Below, piece by piece: positions 37,010 through 44,738 of a stretch of 64,000 bases of DNA. The position numbers were made by a program, and so were the translations under genes. This stretch comes from UPXZ01 sp964498765. Its GTDB lineage: Bacteria > Bacteroidota > Bacteroidia > Bacteroidales > Paludibacteraceae. The stretch lies in contig CAZCIU010000002.1 of assembly GCA_964498765.1 (NCBI GenBank), forward strand, positions 31,199-95,198, given 5' to 3'. Each line of letters starts with the position of its first letter. The stretch's first letter is position 1. Under the pieces are notes generated by a model. It saw only the letters and a list, made by a program, of their open reading frames with translations, was not told where the DNA came from and made no database searches.

Positions 37010-37077
37010 AAGAAAAAGACATTTCATTACTCGAATTTTTTACGTTAAACAATCGTTTTTTTATTTGTATCTTTGCT

Positions 37078-37085
37078 TTAGATAA
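37078..37085 (+). promoter_or_regulatory. -7 box of the AraC-type regulator gene
   Basis: TATCTTTG lies 30 bases before the start codon and matches the TAnnTTTG consensus. No convincing -33 element. Confidence 0.45.
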
Positions 37086-37115
37086 GTTCGATTTTTACAT
37101 TTTACATTCTATGAT

Positions 37116-38240
37116 ATGAATTATATATTTCTGATTGCCGCTTTTAATGCAATTTTTTTTGCTGTATTAATCGTGCAAAAGAAAAAAGCTCTGCACGATA
37201 AAATTCTGATAAGCTGGTTGGTTTATTTGGGGATTTATTTGGGACTTTATGCCGCATTTTCGGATGTTTTATTCAAAAACTATCAGTTGCTTTCTGCAAG
37301 TTTTATTTCATTGCTATTGCTTCACGGGCCGTTTTTGTACATTTATATTTCATCATTGATGAGTAATAAATTCAAAATTACCTCACAAATTTTAGTTCAT
37401 TTTGTACCTTTTATTTTGTTTAACTTATATCTGCTAATCGCCTCATTTATCCCGGAATACGCTGCGAAAATAAGTTTAGATCATACAGCACACGATCATG
37501 GAACGGCACATATTTTCAATTTCTTTCTTATTCTAACAGTTTTATCAGGGCCGATTTACTTTATTCTTTCTATCCGACTTTTGAAGAAATTGGATATTAA
37601 TATTTTCCATAATTTCTCTACATCAGATGAAGTAAAACTCGATTGGCTCAGAAATTTGGTTTATACATTTGGCGTGGTTTGGACAATTCTGATGTTTTTT
37701 ACAACTATTCATCACGTTTTCGGACTGTTTTCCTGGTCATTTTGTACCGATGGCTTATTTCTTTCGCTTTCTTTTTTCGTGATTTTAATCGGATATTTTG
37801 GATTAAAGCAAAAAGAAATTTTCTCGCAAACCGAGGATAAAAACGTAGAATATTTTATTGAACCGAAAACAAAATATGCTAATATTCAACTAAAAGAAAA
37901 TGAACTGGATGAGTATGTGCATAATTTGAAAAGCTATATGAGCGATTATCGTCCATATCTGAATGCGGATTTAACGCTTCCTGAACTTGCCGGTTCGCTG
38001 GAAATGCCATCGCATCATCTTTCCATGGTTATCAATGAAAAGCTCAATCTCAATTTTTTTGATTTTATCAATGAATATCGGGTGGAAGAAGTGAAAGCCA
38101 AAATGAACGATCCGAAATTCTCGCATTTATCCATTCTGGGAATAGCATTTGAAAGTGGATTTAATACGAAATCAGCCTTCAATCGTGTATTTAAAAAGCT
38201 AACCGGTATGACGCCTACCGAATATAAAAAAATAAGTTAA
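37116..38240 (+). CDS. Membrane-anchored AraC family regulator
   Basis: This 374-residue protein has six to seven hydrophobic helices in its first 235 residues and an AraC/XylS DNA-binding domain at the C-terminus (about 270-372). That domain contains TLPELAGSLEMPSHHLSMVIN and the second helix-turn-helix SILGIAFESGFNTKSAFNRVFK. This layout, a multi-helix membrane sensor joined to AraC, is common in Bacteroidota. It may respond to a signal in or near the membrane and control nearby genes, perhaps the DUF6448 gene downstream. The histidine-rich stretch LDHTAHDHGTAH in an outside loop (about 120-133) might bind metal. Confidence 0.88.
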   Translation: MNYIFLIAAFNAIFFAVLIVQKKKALHDKILISWLVYLGIYLGLYAAFSDVLFKNYQLLSASFISLLLLHGPFLYIYISSLMSNKFKITSQILVHFVPFILFNLYLLIASFIPEYAAKISLDHTAHDHGTAHIFNFFLILTVLSGPIYFILSIRLLKKLDINIFHNFSTSDEVKLDWLRNLVYTFGVVWTILMFFTTIHHVFGLFSWSFCTDGLFLSLSFFVILIGYFGLKQKEIFSQTEDKNVEYFIEPKTKYANIQLKENELDEYVHNLKSYMSDYRPYLNADLTLPELAGSLEMPSHHLSMVINEKLNLNFFDFINEYRVEEVKAKMNDPKFSHLSILGIAFESGFNTKSAFNRVFKKLTGMTPTEYKKIS

Positions 38241-38349
38241 GTCGTTGAAAATCAGCTCTACGAAGTAACAATTTATAAAATAGGACTTTATTTTTCCACT
38301 GAAAAGGTGCTAAGTTAGTAAATAGGTCGAATTGCCTTGAAATCTGATG

Positions 38350-38357
38350 TACTTTTG
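38350..38357 (+). promoter_or_regulatory. -7 box of the DUF6448 gene
   Basis: TACTTTTG lies 38 bases before the start. A TTG at 38332-38334 is too close (15 bases) for a standard -33 element. Confidence 0.45.
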
Positions 38358-38395
38358 TTTCAGAAAATTTTAATAACCAAATAATTTTAACTGAA

Positions 38396-39031
38396 ATGAA
38401 AACAACAAATTCAAACGCAGTAAATCTGCAAAGTGTAAAAACAAAAAAGAATTTCTTAAAAGGTATCTTATCTATTGCTTTTTTGGCAGTAATGATAGTA
38501 TTCAGTGCGCAGCCGGCTTATGCGCATTGCGACTCGTACGATGGTCCTGTGATAAAAGATGCAATGAAAGCACTTGAGACCAACAATGTAAAACTTATCA
38601 AAAAGTGGATTTCCGAAGATCAGGAAAAAGAAATTGTAAGTCTGTTTAATAAAACTTACAGCTTGAAAAAAGGCGACAAAGAGATTTATACAATCGTAGA
38701 AAAGCATTTTCTTGAGACTTTGGTTAGACTTCACCGCGAAACGGAAGGCGCGCCATACACTGGCCTGAAACCAGCAGGAACAACCAAAGACATCGTGAAA
38801 CTTACCGACCAATCCATTGAAGATAAGGATTTTGATGCTTTCTATGCTAAATTGAACAATCACATCATTAGCATTCTGAAAGAAAAATACAAAAAACTAA
38901 TGGCACTTGAAAAAGTGAAAAATAATTCGGTGGAAGAGGGTAGAGCATACGTTGCAGCTTATGTAGATTATACGCATTCAGTTGAAGCACTACACGATAT
39001 TTTGTTGGGTGGTGGAGGTCATAATCATTAA
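38396..39031 (+). CDS. DUF6448 family exported protein
   Basis: This 211-residue protein has a long signal peptide (about 1-43, ending AYA-H), so the mature form starts with HCDSYDGPVIKDA, the conserved block of DUF6448. The rest is helical, with several conserved acidic and histidine residues, and the chain ends GGGGHNH. The exposed N-terminal His-Cys and C-terminal His-x-His look suited to metal binding, but the function is not known. It stands alone between an AraC-type regulator and a strong terminator. Confidence 0.85.
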   Translation: MKTTNSNAVNLQSVKTKKNFLKGILSIAFLAVMIVFSAQPAYAHCDSYDGPVIKDAMKALETNNVKLIKKWISEDQEKEIVSLFNKTYSLKKGDKEIYTIVEKHFLETLVRLHRETEGAPYTGLKPAGTTKDIVKLTDQSIEDKDFDAFYAKLNNHIISILKEKYKKLMALEKVKNNSVEEGRAYVAAYVDYTHSVEALHDILLGGGGHNH

Positions 39032-39050
39032 ACCAACTCTAACAAATCAA

Positions 39051-39086
39051 AAAACCCCGTTTACGACCTAAACGGGGTTTTTGTTA
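39051..39086. terminator. Terminator after the DUF6448 gene
   Basis: A 13-bp stem (AAAACCCCGTTTA / TAAACGGGGTTTT) with a 5-base loop and A/T flanks on both sides lies between convergent genes and can serve both. Confidence 0.88.
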
Positions 39087-39112
39087 TATGAGTTTTAATT
39101 TCAAATGATAAA

Positions 39113-39817
39113 TTATTTTTTCTCAGTTAGCTCAATTTTCTTTCCATCCATCTCAAGCGTAGCTTTATCGCCTTGAGCGGTAAGTTTAGCTTTTTTATTG
39201 GCATAAACTGCACCTTTTGCCCAAACTTCAGTTTGCGTAAGTGCCATTTTCACATCATTGTCAAGTTCCACAATAGCCACTGGAGTTTCAGGTTTTGTGG
39301 TGAAAACTACATCGTACTCATTCTTATCTTTATCCACATATTCCATGCTGTAATAGCCTTCTTTTTCTTGTGGCTCAGAATCGAAATCCAACTTTGCAAG
39401 TACATAATGCGCTGCTAAGTCGCCTTCAATTACTTTATTGTTGGCATCGAGAGCAAATAATTGATTTTCGTCAACTAAATAAGCGCTTTCGCCAATTGTG
39501 ATGATTGAGCCATCTTTCCATTCAATTTTACCACTGGTAGTTTCCGGAGTGTCGTCAGTGTCAAGATATTCCACCGTTTTCTCAAAAGTGCCGTCGTCAT
39601 CAAGCGAAATCAACGTGTTGATTCCCGGGCAAGAAGCGCACGGAAGCACTCCAAAATAAGTTCCGTCCCAGTCAAGGGAAGTTTGCGCTGTGTGCATATC
39701 CGGTGCAGTGACGCTGGTTTGGTCGGTTTTTTCAGTTTGAGATGATTGATTGTTTTTACAAGCTGTAAAGCTTAAAACCGATGCTGCTAGAGCAAATACA
39801 AAATTTTTTTTGTTCAT
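39113..39817 (-). CDS. NlpE-like copper resistance lipoprotein
   Basis: This 234-residue lipoprotein (FTAC, acylated Cys20) carries an NlpE N-terminal domain (about 48-145) with the CxxC motif Cys60-Ala-Ser-Cys63 in GVLPCASCPG. The C-terminal part repeats a similar beta-rich pattern. E. coli NlpE is an outer-membrane sensor that signals copper and lipoprotein stress. In Bacteroidota a role in copper or redox sensing is plausible but untested. The start agrees with a standard lipoprotein signal. Downstream the gene is closed by the shared terminator. Confidence 0.88.
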   Translation of the reverse strand: MNKKNFVFALAASVLSFTACKNNQSSQTEKTDQTSVTAPDMHTAQTSLDWDGTYFGVLPCASCPGINTLISLDDDGTFEKTVEYLDTDDTPETTSGKIEWKDGSIITIGESAYLVDENQLFALDANNKVIEGDLAAHYVLAKLDFDSEPQEKEGYYSMEYVDKDKNEYDVVFTTKPETPVAIVELDNDVKMALTQTEVWAKGAVYANKKAKLTAQGDKATLEMDGKKIELTEKK

Positions 39818-39828
39818 AATTAATTTGA

Positions 39829-40101
39829 TTAAATAGATTTTACTACTGATTTTAGTAGATTGATTTTTTCCTGATATTGATCACTAAGAACATTCCAAAT
39901 ACTGTCCTGATTTAGAATTCTATAGGTAGTTTCTTCATTAGAATGATTCTCATAATCAGCCATATATTGGTTTTTATAATATTCATCCAACTGCTTACGA
40001 TTTGCTTCAATTTCCTTGAATTCCTTCTGAAATTTTCTAATTTTTTTCAAATCTTCTTCGCACTGAATCAGCAGCGCTTCAATTTCTTTCAGTCTTTCCA
40101 T
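39829..40101 (-). CDS. DUF4298 family small coiled-coil protein
   Basis: This 90-residue, strongly charged helical protein has heptad-like spacing (MERLKEIEALLIQCEEDLKK...). It resembles the DUF4298 family, with the typical LDEYY and MADYE motifs around residues 38-50. The function is unknown; no signal peptide is present, so it is cytoplasmic. The open frame extends 28 codons upstream, but the extra part is unlike the family, and MERLKE is the usual start. It lies 11 bases before the NlpE-like gene and may be cotranscribed. Confidence 0.78.
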   Translation of the reverse strand: MERLKEIEALLIQCEEDLKKIRKFQKEFKEIEANRKQLDEYYKNQYMADYENHSNEETTYRILNQDSIWNVLSDQYQEKINLLKSVVKSI

Positions 40102-40147
40102 TTTAATAAATATTTTAGAAATAAAAATCGGTTGGTGAGAAAGGCGA

Positions 40148-40627
40148 TTAATAAACGTAGTTAAATACGTACCAAACAGCCACAAATTCTTCGATGGTCA
40201 AAAATCCATCAAATGTATAAAGCACATCACTGTTGTAATTTGAAGTTTTAGAGTAAACCTTGTTACTTTTTATGTTTGCCAGAATGTCTGAGTTGTAAGT
40301 CGAAGTGCCTTTATACAGTTTCCCATCACGGATTGTCCATAGTATATCGCTGTTGTAATTCGAATTTCCTTTGTACACTTTTCCATCTCTTATCGTAAAA
40401 AGCACATCGCTATTGTAAGAAGATGTTGATTTGTAAACTTTGTTTTTGGAAATATTGCATAAAATGTCCGTATTGTATGAAGAAGTTTTGCTGTAAACTT
40501 TTCCGCTTTTTACTGTACAAAACACATCACTGTTGTACTTGGAATTGCCTTTATATACTTTAACTTGCGCCATAATAGGTGTGAAGCTTAATAGAATGTT
40601 TAGAAATGTGTAAACAAGTTTTTGCAT
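40148..40627 (-). CDS. Secreted protein of six 20-residue repeats
   Basis: I do not recognise this 159-residue protein. A signal peptide (MQKLVYTFLNILLSFTPIMA, cut before Gln21) is followed by six tandem repeats of exactly 20 residues (24-143). Their pattern is VYKGxSxYNSDVLxTIxxGK, with Tyr-Asn-Ser/Thr-Asp kept in every copy. A short tail rich in aromatic residues (FVAVWYVFNYVY) ends the chain. The regular beta-strand/turn pattern suggests a small solenoid or propeller-like fold at the cell surface or in the periplasm. The frame is open 53 codons further upstream, but the signal peptide fixes the start. It is divergent from trhO. Confidence 0.82.
   Translation of the reverse strand: MQKLVYTFLNILLSFTPIMAQVKVYKGNSKYNSDVFCTVKSGKVYSKTSSYNTDILCNISKNKVYKSTSSYNSDVLFTIRDGKVYKGNSNYNSDILWTIRDGKLYKGTSTYNSDILANIKSNKVYSKTSNYNSDVLYTFDGFLTIEEFVAVWYVFNYVY
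40199..40558 (-). repeat. Six 60-bp in-frame tandem repeats
   Basis: The DNA behind the 20-residue protein repeats has a strict 60-base period. Copies share blocks such as TACAACAGYGATRT and differ at third positions and in the variable codons, so expansion was not very recent. Confidence 0.85.
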
Positions 40628-40808
40628 TTTTATCATGATTTTTGTAAATCTATTCAGAATAATGGTATAAAATATGCAAAAAGCATTCCATATCCTCGTT
40701 TTGGAAAATGTTTTTTTGAAGAAATTTTCGATTTCTGAACATTTACATAAAAAGGTTGTTTTATGAGCGTTATTAATTTTTTTCATTAGTTAAAAAGGAG
40801 CGTTCACC

Positions 40809-41843
40809 ATGCCAGTGCTACACAACCAAATTTCCAATGAAGAGTTAAAGGCGCGTATGCTTGCCGAAACGGAGCGACGTGTAACCATTTCTCTTTATAA
40901 ATATTTTACTATCCAGGATCCGCAAGCATTTCGGGACAATTTATATCTGAAGTTTTTTGAATTGAATGTTTTTGGGCGAATTTATATAGCTCATGAAGGA
41001 ATAAATGCACAAATCAGTGTTCCTGAAAGTAATTTTGAGCGCTTCAAAGAAACATTGTACAATCTTTCGCCTGAACTTAAAGATTTACGATTGAATATCG
41101 CCATTGACGACGATGGAAAATCGTTTTGGGTTCTACGCTGTAAAGTGCGGGAAAAAGTTGTAGCCGATGGAATTGATGACCCTGATTTTAATCCTTCACA
41201 CATTGGTACTTACCTGAAAGCAAATGAGGTAAACGAAATGATGGAGCGTAGCGATACTGTTTTTGTGGATATGCGAAACCATTACGAGTATGAAGTTGGA
41301 CATTTTGAAAATGCATTGGAAGTTCCGTCAGATACTTTTCGTGAGCAACTGCCGATGGCTGTGGAAATGCTTCAAGAACATAAGGATAAGAACATTGTGA
41401 TGTATTGCACCGGCGGAATTCGTTGTGAAAAGGCGAGTGCTTACTTGCGTCATAAGGGTTTTGAGAAAGTCTATCACGTGGAAGGTGGAGTAATTGAATA
41501 TGCTCGAAAAGCCAAACAGCAAAATCTTCCGCTAAAATTTATCGGCAAAAACTTTGTTTTTGATGAGCGACTTGGTGAACGAATTACGGATGATATTATT
41601 TCCAATTGCCACCAATGCGGAAAACCTTGTGATACACATACAAACTGCAATAACGACGGTTGTCATCTGCTTTTTATCCAATGCGACGATTGCAAAACGA
41701 AATATAATGGCTGTTGTAGCGAAAATTGTGTCCACGAATTTCATCTTCCTATTGAAGAACAGCGCGCACTCCGTGCCGGACGAGAAAATGATAAAAAGAT
41801 TTTCAATAAACGAAAAGTAGGCGAACTGGTAAAAGGATGTTAG
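40809..41843 (+). CDS. trhO: tRNA uridine 5-oxyacetic acid pathway hydroxylase TrhO (rhodanese-like)
   Basis: This 344-residue enzyme of the YceA/TrhO family forms 5-hydroxyuridine at tRNA position 34 using oxygen. It has an N-terminal acylphosphatase-like domain (about 20-120) with the GRIYIAHEGINAQ motif and a rhodanese domain with the active Cys200 in YCTGGIRCEKAS. A C-terminal cysteine-rich region (about 275-320: CHQCGKPC, CHLL, CDDC, CCSENC) probably binds zinc. A strong Shine-Dalgarno, AAAGGAG, sits 9 bases before the ATG, unusual for this phylum. A terminator closes the gene. Confidence 0.93.
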   Translation: MPVLHNQISNEELKARMLAETERRVTISLYKYFTIQDPQAFRDNLYLKFFELNVFGRIYIAHEGINAQISVPESNFERFKETLYNLSPELKDLRLNIAIDDDGKSFWVLRCKVREKVVADGIDDPDFNPSHIGTYLKANEVNEMMERSDTVFVDMRNHYEYEVGHFENALEVPSDTFREQLPMAVEMLQEHKDKNIVMYCTGGIRCEKASAYLRHKGFEKVYHVEGGVIEYARKAKQQNLPLKFIGKNFVFDERLGERITDDIISNCHQCGKPCDTHTNCNNDGCHLLFIQCDDCKTKYNGCCSENCVHEFHLPIEEQRALRAGRENDKKIFNKRKVGELVKGC

Positions 41844-41849
41844 AAAAAT

Positions 41850-41890
41850 AGAAATCCACTTGGCGAAAGCCAAGTGGATTTCTAATTTCT
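41850..41890. terminator. Bidirectional terminator between trhO and pgi
   Basis: A perfect 15-bp stem with a GAAA tetraloop (41850-41883, AGAAATCCACTTGGC and its complement) lies between convergent genes. Confidence 0.88.
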
Positions 41891-41910
41891 AAATTCAGAC
41901 TTCTAATTTT

Positions 41911-43254
41911 TTAAAGTCTTGCTTTTATCGTTTTTGTTTCTTCTTCAAATCCCGGTTTTTCAAGCAGAGCAAACATATTTTTCTTGTATGCTTCCACTCC
42001 CGGCTGGTCGAAAGGATTTACGCCAAGCACGTAACCGCTGATACCACAGGCTTTTTCAAAGAAATAAATCAATTCACCCAAATAGAATTCGTTCAATTTT
42101 GGAAGTTCAATTTTCAGGTTTGGTACGCCGCCGTCCACATGAGCAATCATAGTCCCGAGTTCAGCCATTTTGTTTACTTCGTCCACGCGTTTTCCGGCGA
42201 GGAAATTCAAACCGTCCAAGTTTTCTTCTGAGTGTGGGAAAATTTTCGTGTGGTTCGGTTCTTTCACCGAAATAACGGTTTCAAAAATAGTGCGTTCACC
42301 TTCCTGTATCCATTGTCCCATCGAGTGCAGGTCGGTAGTAAAATCAACCGATGCAGGGAAAATACCTTTATTTTCTTTTCCTTCACTTTCGCCGTAAAGC
42401 TGTTTCCACCATTCAGAAACATAGTGCAGTTTCGGGTGATAATTCACGAGAATTTCAATTTTCTTTCCGGTACGATACAGTTCATTGCGAACAGCAGCAT
42501 ACTGAGCTGCCGGATTTTCAGCAAATGGCGTGTCCAATCCGCAGATGGTTTCCATTTCACGTGCACCTTGCACCAATTGACGAATGTCAAATCCAGCCAC
42601 AGCAATCGGAAGCAAACCAACCGGTGTAAGTACCGAATAACGACCACCCACGCTATCTTCCAAAACGAAAGATTTCAAGCCTTCTTTGTCAGCCAATGTG
42701 CGAAGTGCGCCTTTCGCTTTATCTGTAACACACACAATCAACTTTTTCGTAGCATCTTTGCCTTGTTGCTCTTCCAGCTGAGTTTTTAGCAAGCGGAAAG
42801 CCAATGCTGGTTCGGTTGTAGTTCCGGATTTGGAAATGGAAATAATGCCGAATTTCTTGTTTTTCAGCAGTTCTTGAAGTTCGTACAGATAATCTTCACC
42901 GATATTTTGTCCGGCATAAAGCACCACAGGTGATTTACGTTCAGTTTGCAACCAGTCAAAGCTGTTTGACAATGCGTCGATTACCGCTTTTGCACCTAAG
43001 TAACTACCGCCAATACCGATTACAACCACCACTTCGCAGTTGTCGCGAAGGATTTTAGCTGTATTTTCTACATCAGCCAAGTGCGCTTCGTCAATGGATG
43101 AAGGCAAATTGAGCCAACCCAAAAAATCATTTCCTTTGCCGGTACCCTTGTGAAGTGCTTCATTAGCTGTTTTCACATCATTTTCATAAGCGGCGATTTT
43201 TTCAGCCGAAATAAAACCTAATGCTTTGTCGTAAGATAATTGAATGTGTTTCAT
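41911..43254 (-). CDS. pgi: Glucose-6-phosphate isomerase
   Basis: This 447-residue enzyme interconverts glucose-6-phosphate and fructose-6-phosphate. It is of the shorter bacterial type. Family blocks include GIGGSYLGAKAVIDAL, the phosphate-binding SISKSGTTTEPALAFR and GGRYSVLTPVGLLP, with an active-site glutamate in the QLYGESEGKENKG region and a lysine near the C-terminus. It is the last gene of the lysS-gpsA-pgi run, a conserved order in Bacteroidales, and is closed by the shared terminator. Confidence 0.97.
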   Translation of the reverse strand: MKHIQLSYDKALGFISAEKIAAYENDVKTANEALHKGTGKGNDFLGWLNLPSSIDEAHLADVENTAKILRDNCEVVVVIGIGGSYLGAKAVIDALSNSFDWLQTERKSPVVLYAGQNIGEDYLYELQELLKNKKFGIISISKSGTTTEPALAFRLLKTQLEEQQGKDATKKLIVCVTDKAKGALRTLADKEGLKSFVLEDSVGGRYSVLTPVGLLPIAVAGFDIRQLVQGAREMETICGLDTPFAENPAAQYAAVRNELYRTGKKIEILVNYHPKLHYVSEWWKQLYGESEGKENKGIFPASVDFTTDLHSMGQWIQEGERTIFETVISVKEPNHTKIFPHSEENLDGLNFLAGKRVDEVNKMAELGTMIAHVDGGVPNLKIELPKLNEFYLGELIYFFEKACGISGYVLGVNPFDQPGVEAYKKNMFALLEKPGFEEETKTIKARL

Positions 43255-43384
43255 ATTTTGTTAATTTGTTATTTTGTCAAAAATGCGTAGTAGGATTATA
43301 CCTTAATATTATTTGAATGCTTTTTCGATTTTATTTTATCCTTAAATCAAGTAAATTTTCTGAATATCAAAGTTCAGACTTTTT

Positions 43385-44458
43385 TTATTTCAATTTTCCG
43401 GTCAATTCTTTGATTTCTATCATCGGGGAACTTTTTTCGTAAAGGATATTGTAAACCGCATTTACAATCGGGATATTTACTTGGTATTTTTCATTCATTT
43501 CGTGAATGGTTTTGGTAGCGTAATATCCTTCGGCAATCATTTCCATTTCTATTTGAGCTGTTTTTACCGAATAGCCCATTCCAATCATAGAGCCAAAAAG
43601 TCGGTTTCGACTAAATTTTGAATAAGCTGTAACCAGTAAGTCGCCCAAAAATGCACTTTCGCTGATGTCTCTGTGTTGTGGATTGGTAGCTGTGCAGAAA
43701 CGGTTCATTTCTTGTACTGCGTTGGAAATCAGCACTGCCTGGAAATTATCGCCGTATTTCAGTCCGTGACAAATACCTACGGCGATGGCGTAAATATTCT
43801 TCATTACAGACGTATATTCCAGTCCGTAAACGTCGTCGCTAATGCGGGAATGAATGTATGGATTGATAAATTTATCGGCTACATATCGGGCCTTTTCACG
43901 TGATTTACAGGCGATTGTCAGATAGGAAAGTCGTTCCAAAGCTACTTCTTCTGCGTGGCAAGGACCACCGATTACCAGCACATTTTCAATTGGAACGTTG
44001 TATTTTTCAATAAAATAATCTGAAATCAGCATATTTTCATCCGGCACTATTCCTTTGATGGCCGAAACAACAATTTTATCGTCGATTTTCTTTTTCAGCT
44101 TTTTCAAATGCTGTTTTAGAAAAGGCGATGGTGTCGCAAATATCAGAATATCAGATTGTTTTACAATTTTGTTGATGTCGCTCGAAAAATTAATTCGGTC
44201 GGTATCAAATTTCACACCGGTCAGATACGACGGATTTTTTCCTAAACGGATAAACTCGTCAATTTGCTCTTGACGGCGCATATACCAATTAATGTATTTT
44301 ACATTAGAAAGTGCTATTTTTGCCAAAGCTGTAGCCCAACTTCCGCCACCCATTATTGCAATTCGAACATTGTCGTAGGTCTTACGATTTGGCGTTTCAG
44401 AAAGCACTTCCGAAAATGTAATATTGGAATTTCCCCACTCAATACTCTCTGCTATCAT
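43385..44458 (-). CDS. gpsA: NAD(P)H-dependent glycerol-3-phosphate dehydrogenase
   Basis: This 357-residue enzyme reduces dihydroxyacetone phosphate to sn-glycerol-3-phosphate for phospholipid synthesis. The Rossmann motif is IAIMGGGSWATALAKI (about 32-48). The catalytic lysine region reads VSAIKGIVPDE, and GGPCHAEEVALERLSYLTIA plus SVMKNIYAIAVGICHG complete the site. About 30 residues precede the first strand, longer than usual, and no inner ATG gives a normal start, so the extension is probably real. The neighbours lysS and pgi match the usual gene order. Confidence 0.95.
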   Translation of the reverse strand: MIAESIEWGNSNITFSEVLSETPNRKTYDNVRIAIMGGGSWATALAKIALSNVKYINWYMRRQEQIDEFIRLGKNPSYLTGVKFDTDRINFSSDINKIVKQSDILIFATPSPFLKQHLKKLKKKIDDKIVVSAIKGIVPDENMLISDYFIEKYNVPIENVLVIGGPCHAEEVALERLSYLTIACKSREKARYVADKFINPYIHSRISDDVYGLEYTSVMKNIYAIAVGICHGLKYGDNFQAVLISNAVQEMNRFCTATNPQHRDISESAFLGDLLVTAYSKFSRNRLFGSMIGMGYSVKTAQIEMEMIAEGYYATKTIHEMNEKYQVNIPIVNAVYNILYEKSSPMIEIKELTGKLK

Positions 44459-44738
44459 TTATATATGTTGAAAAATTATTGGTGAAATAATAATAAAGAA
44501 ATGTATATAATTAACAATCAGAGCAATCTATTTGTTTACAAAATCTCTCAAGAAGCAAGACAGTAAGGCCGCTACGCTGAAAGAACAAAGACAGCTTGAA
44601 TTTGAATTTTCTTCGTGCTTCGATCTTCGTGCTTCAAGACTTTCGATTATTTAACTAGCTATTCTGTACTAAATGCTGTTCAATAACGCTAAACATGTAA
44701 AACTATAAAAGATTGCTCTAAATGAAATGCCGCTGCGA
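44459..44738. other. Intergenic gap between gpsA and lysS, no feature seen
   Basis: This 280-base gap holds AT-rich sequence with a short direct repeat (CTTCGTGCTTC twice near 44611-44636). I see no gene, convincing promoter or terminator, so lysS and gpsA may or may not share a transcript. Confidence 0.4.

Noticed and set aside
42232..42789. Long open frame antisense to pgi (185 codons)
   Set aside because: It lies wholly inside a clear pgi gene, has no family resemblance, and shows the Phe/Ser-rich composition expected of an antisense shadow.
44605..44640. Direct repeat CTTCGTGCTTC(G/A)A in the gpsA-lysS gap
   Set aside because: Only two short copies, with no promoter relation or conservation evidence. 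Probably chance or decayed sequence.
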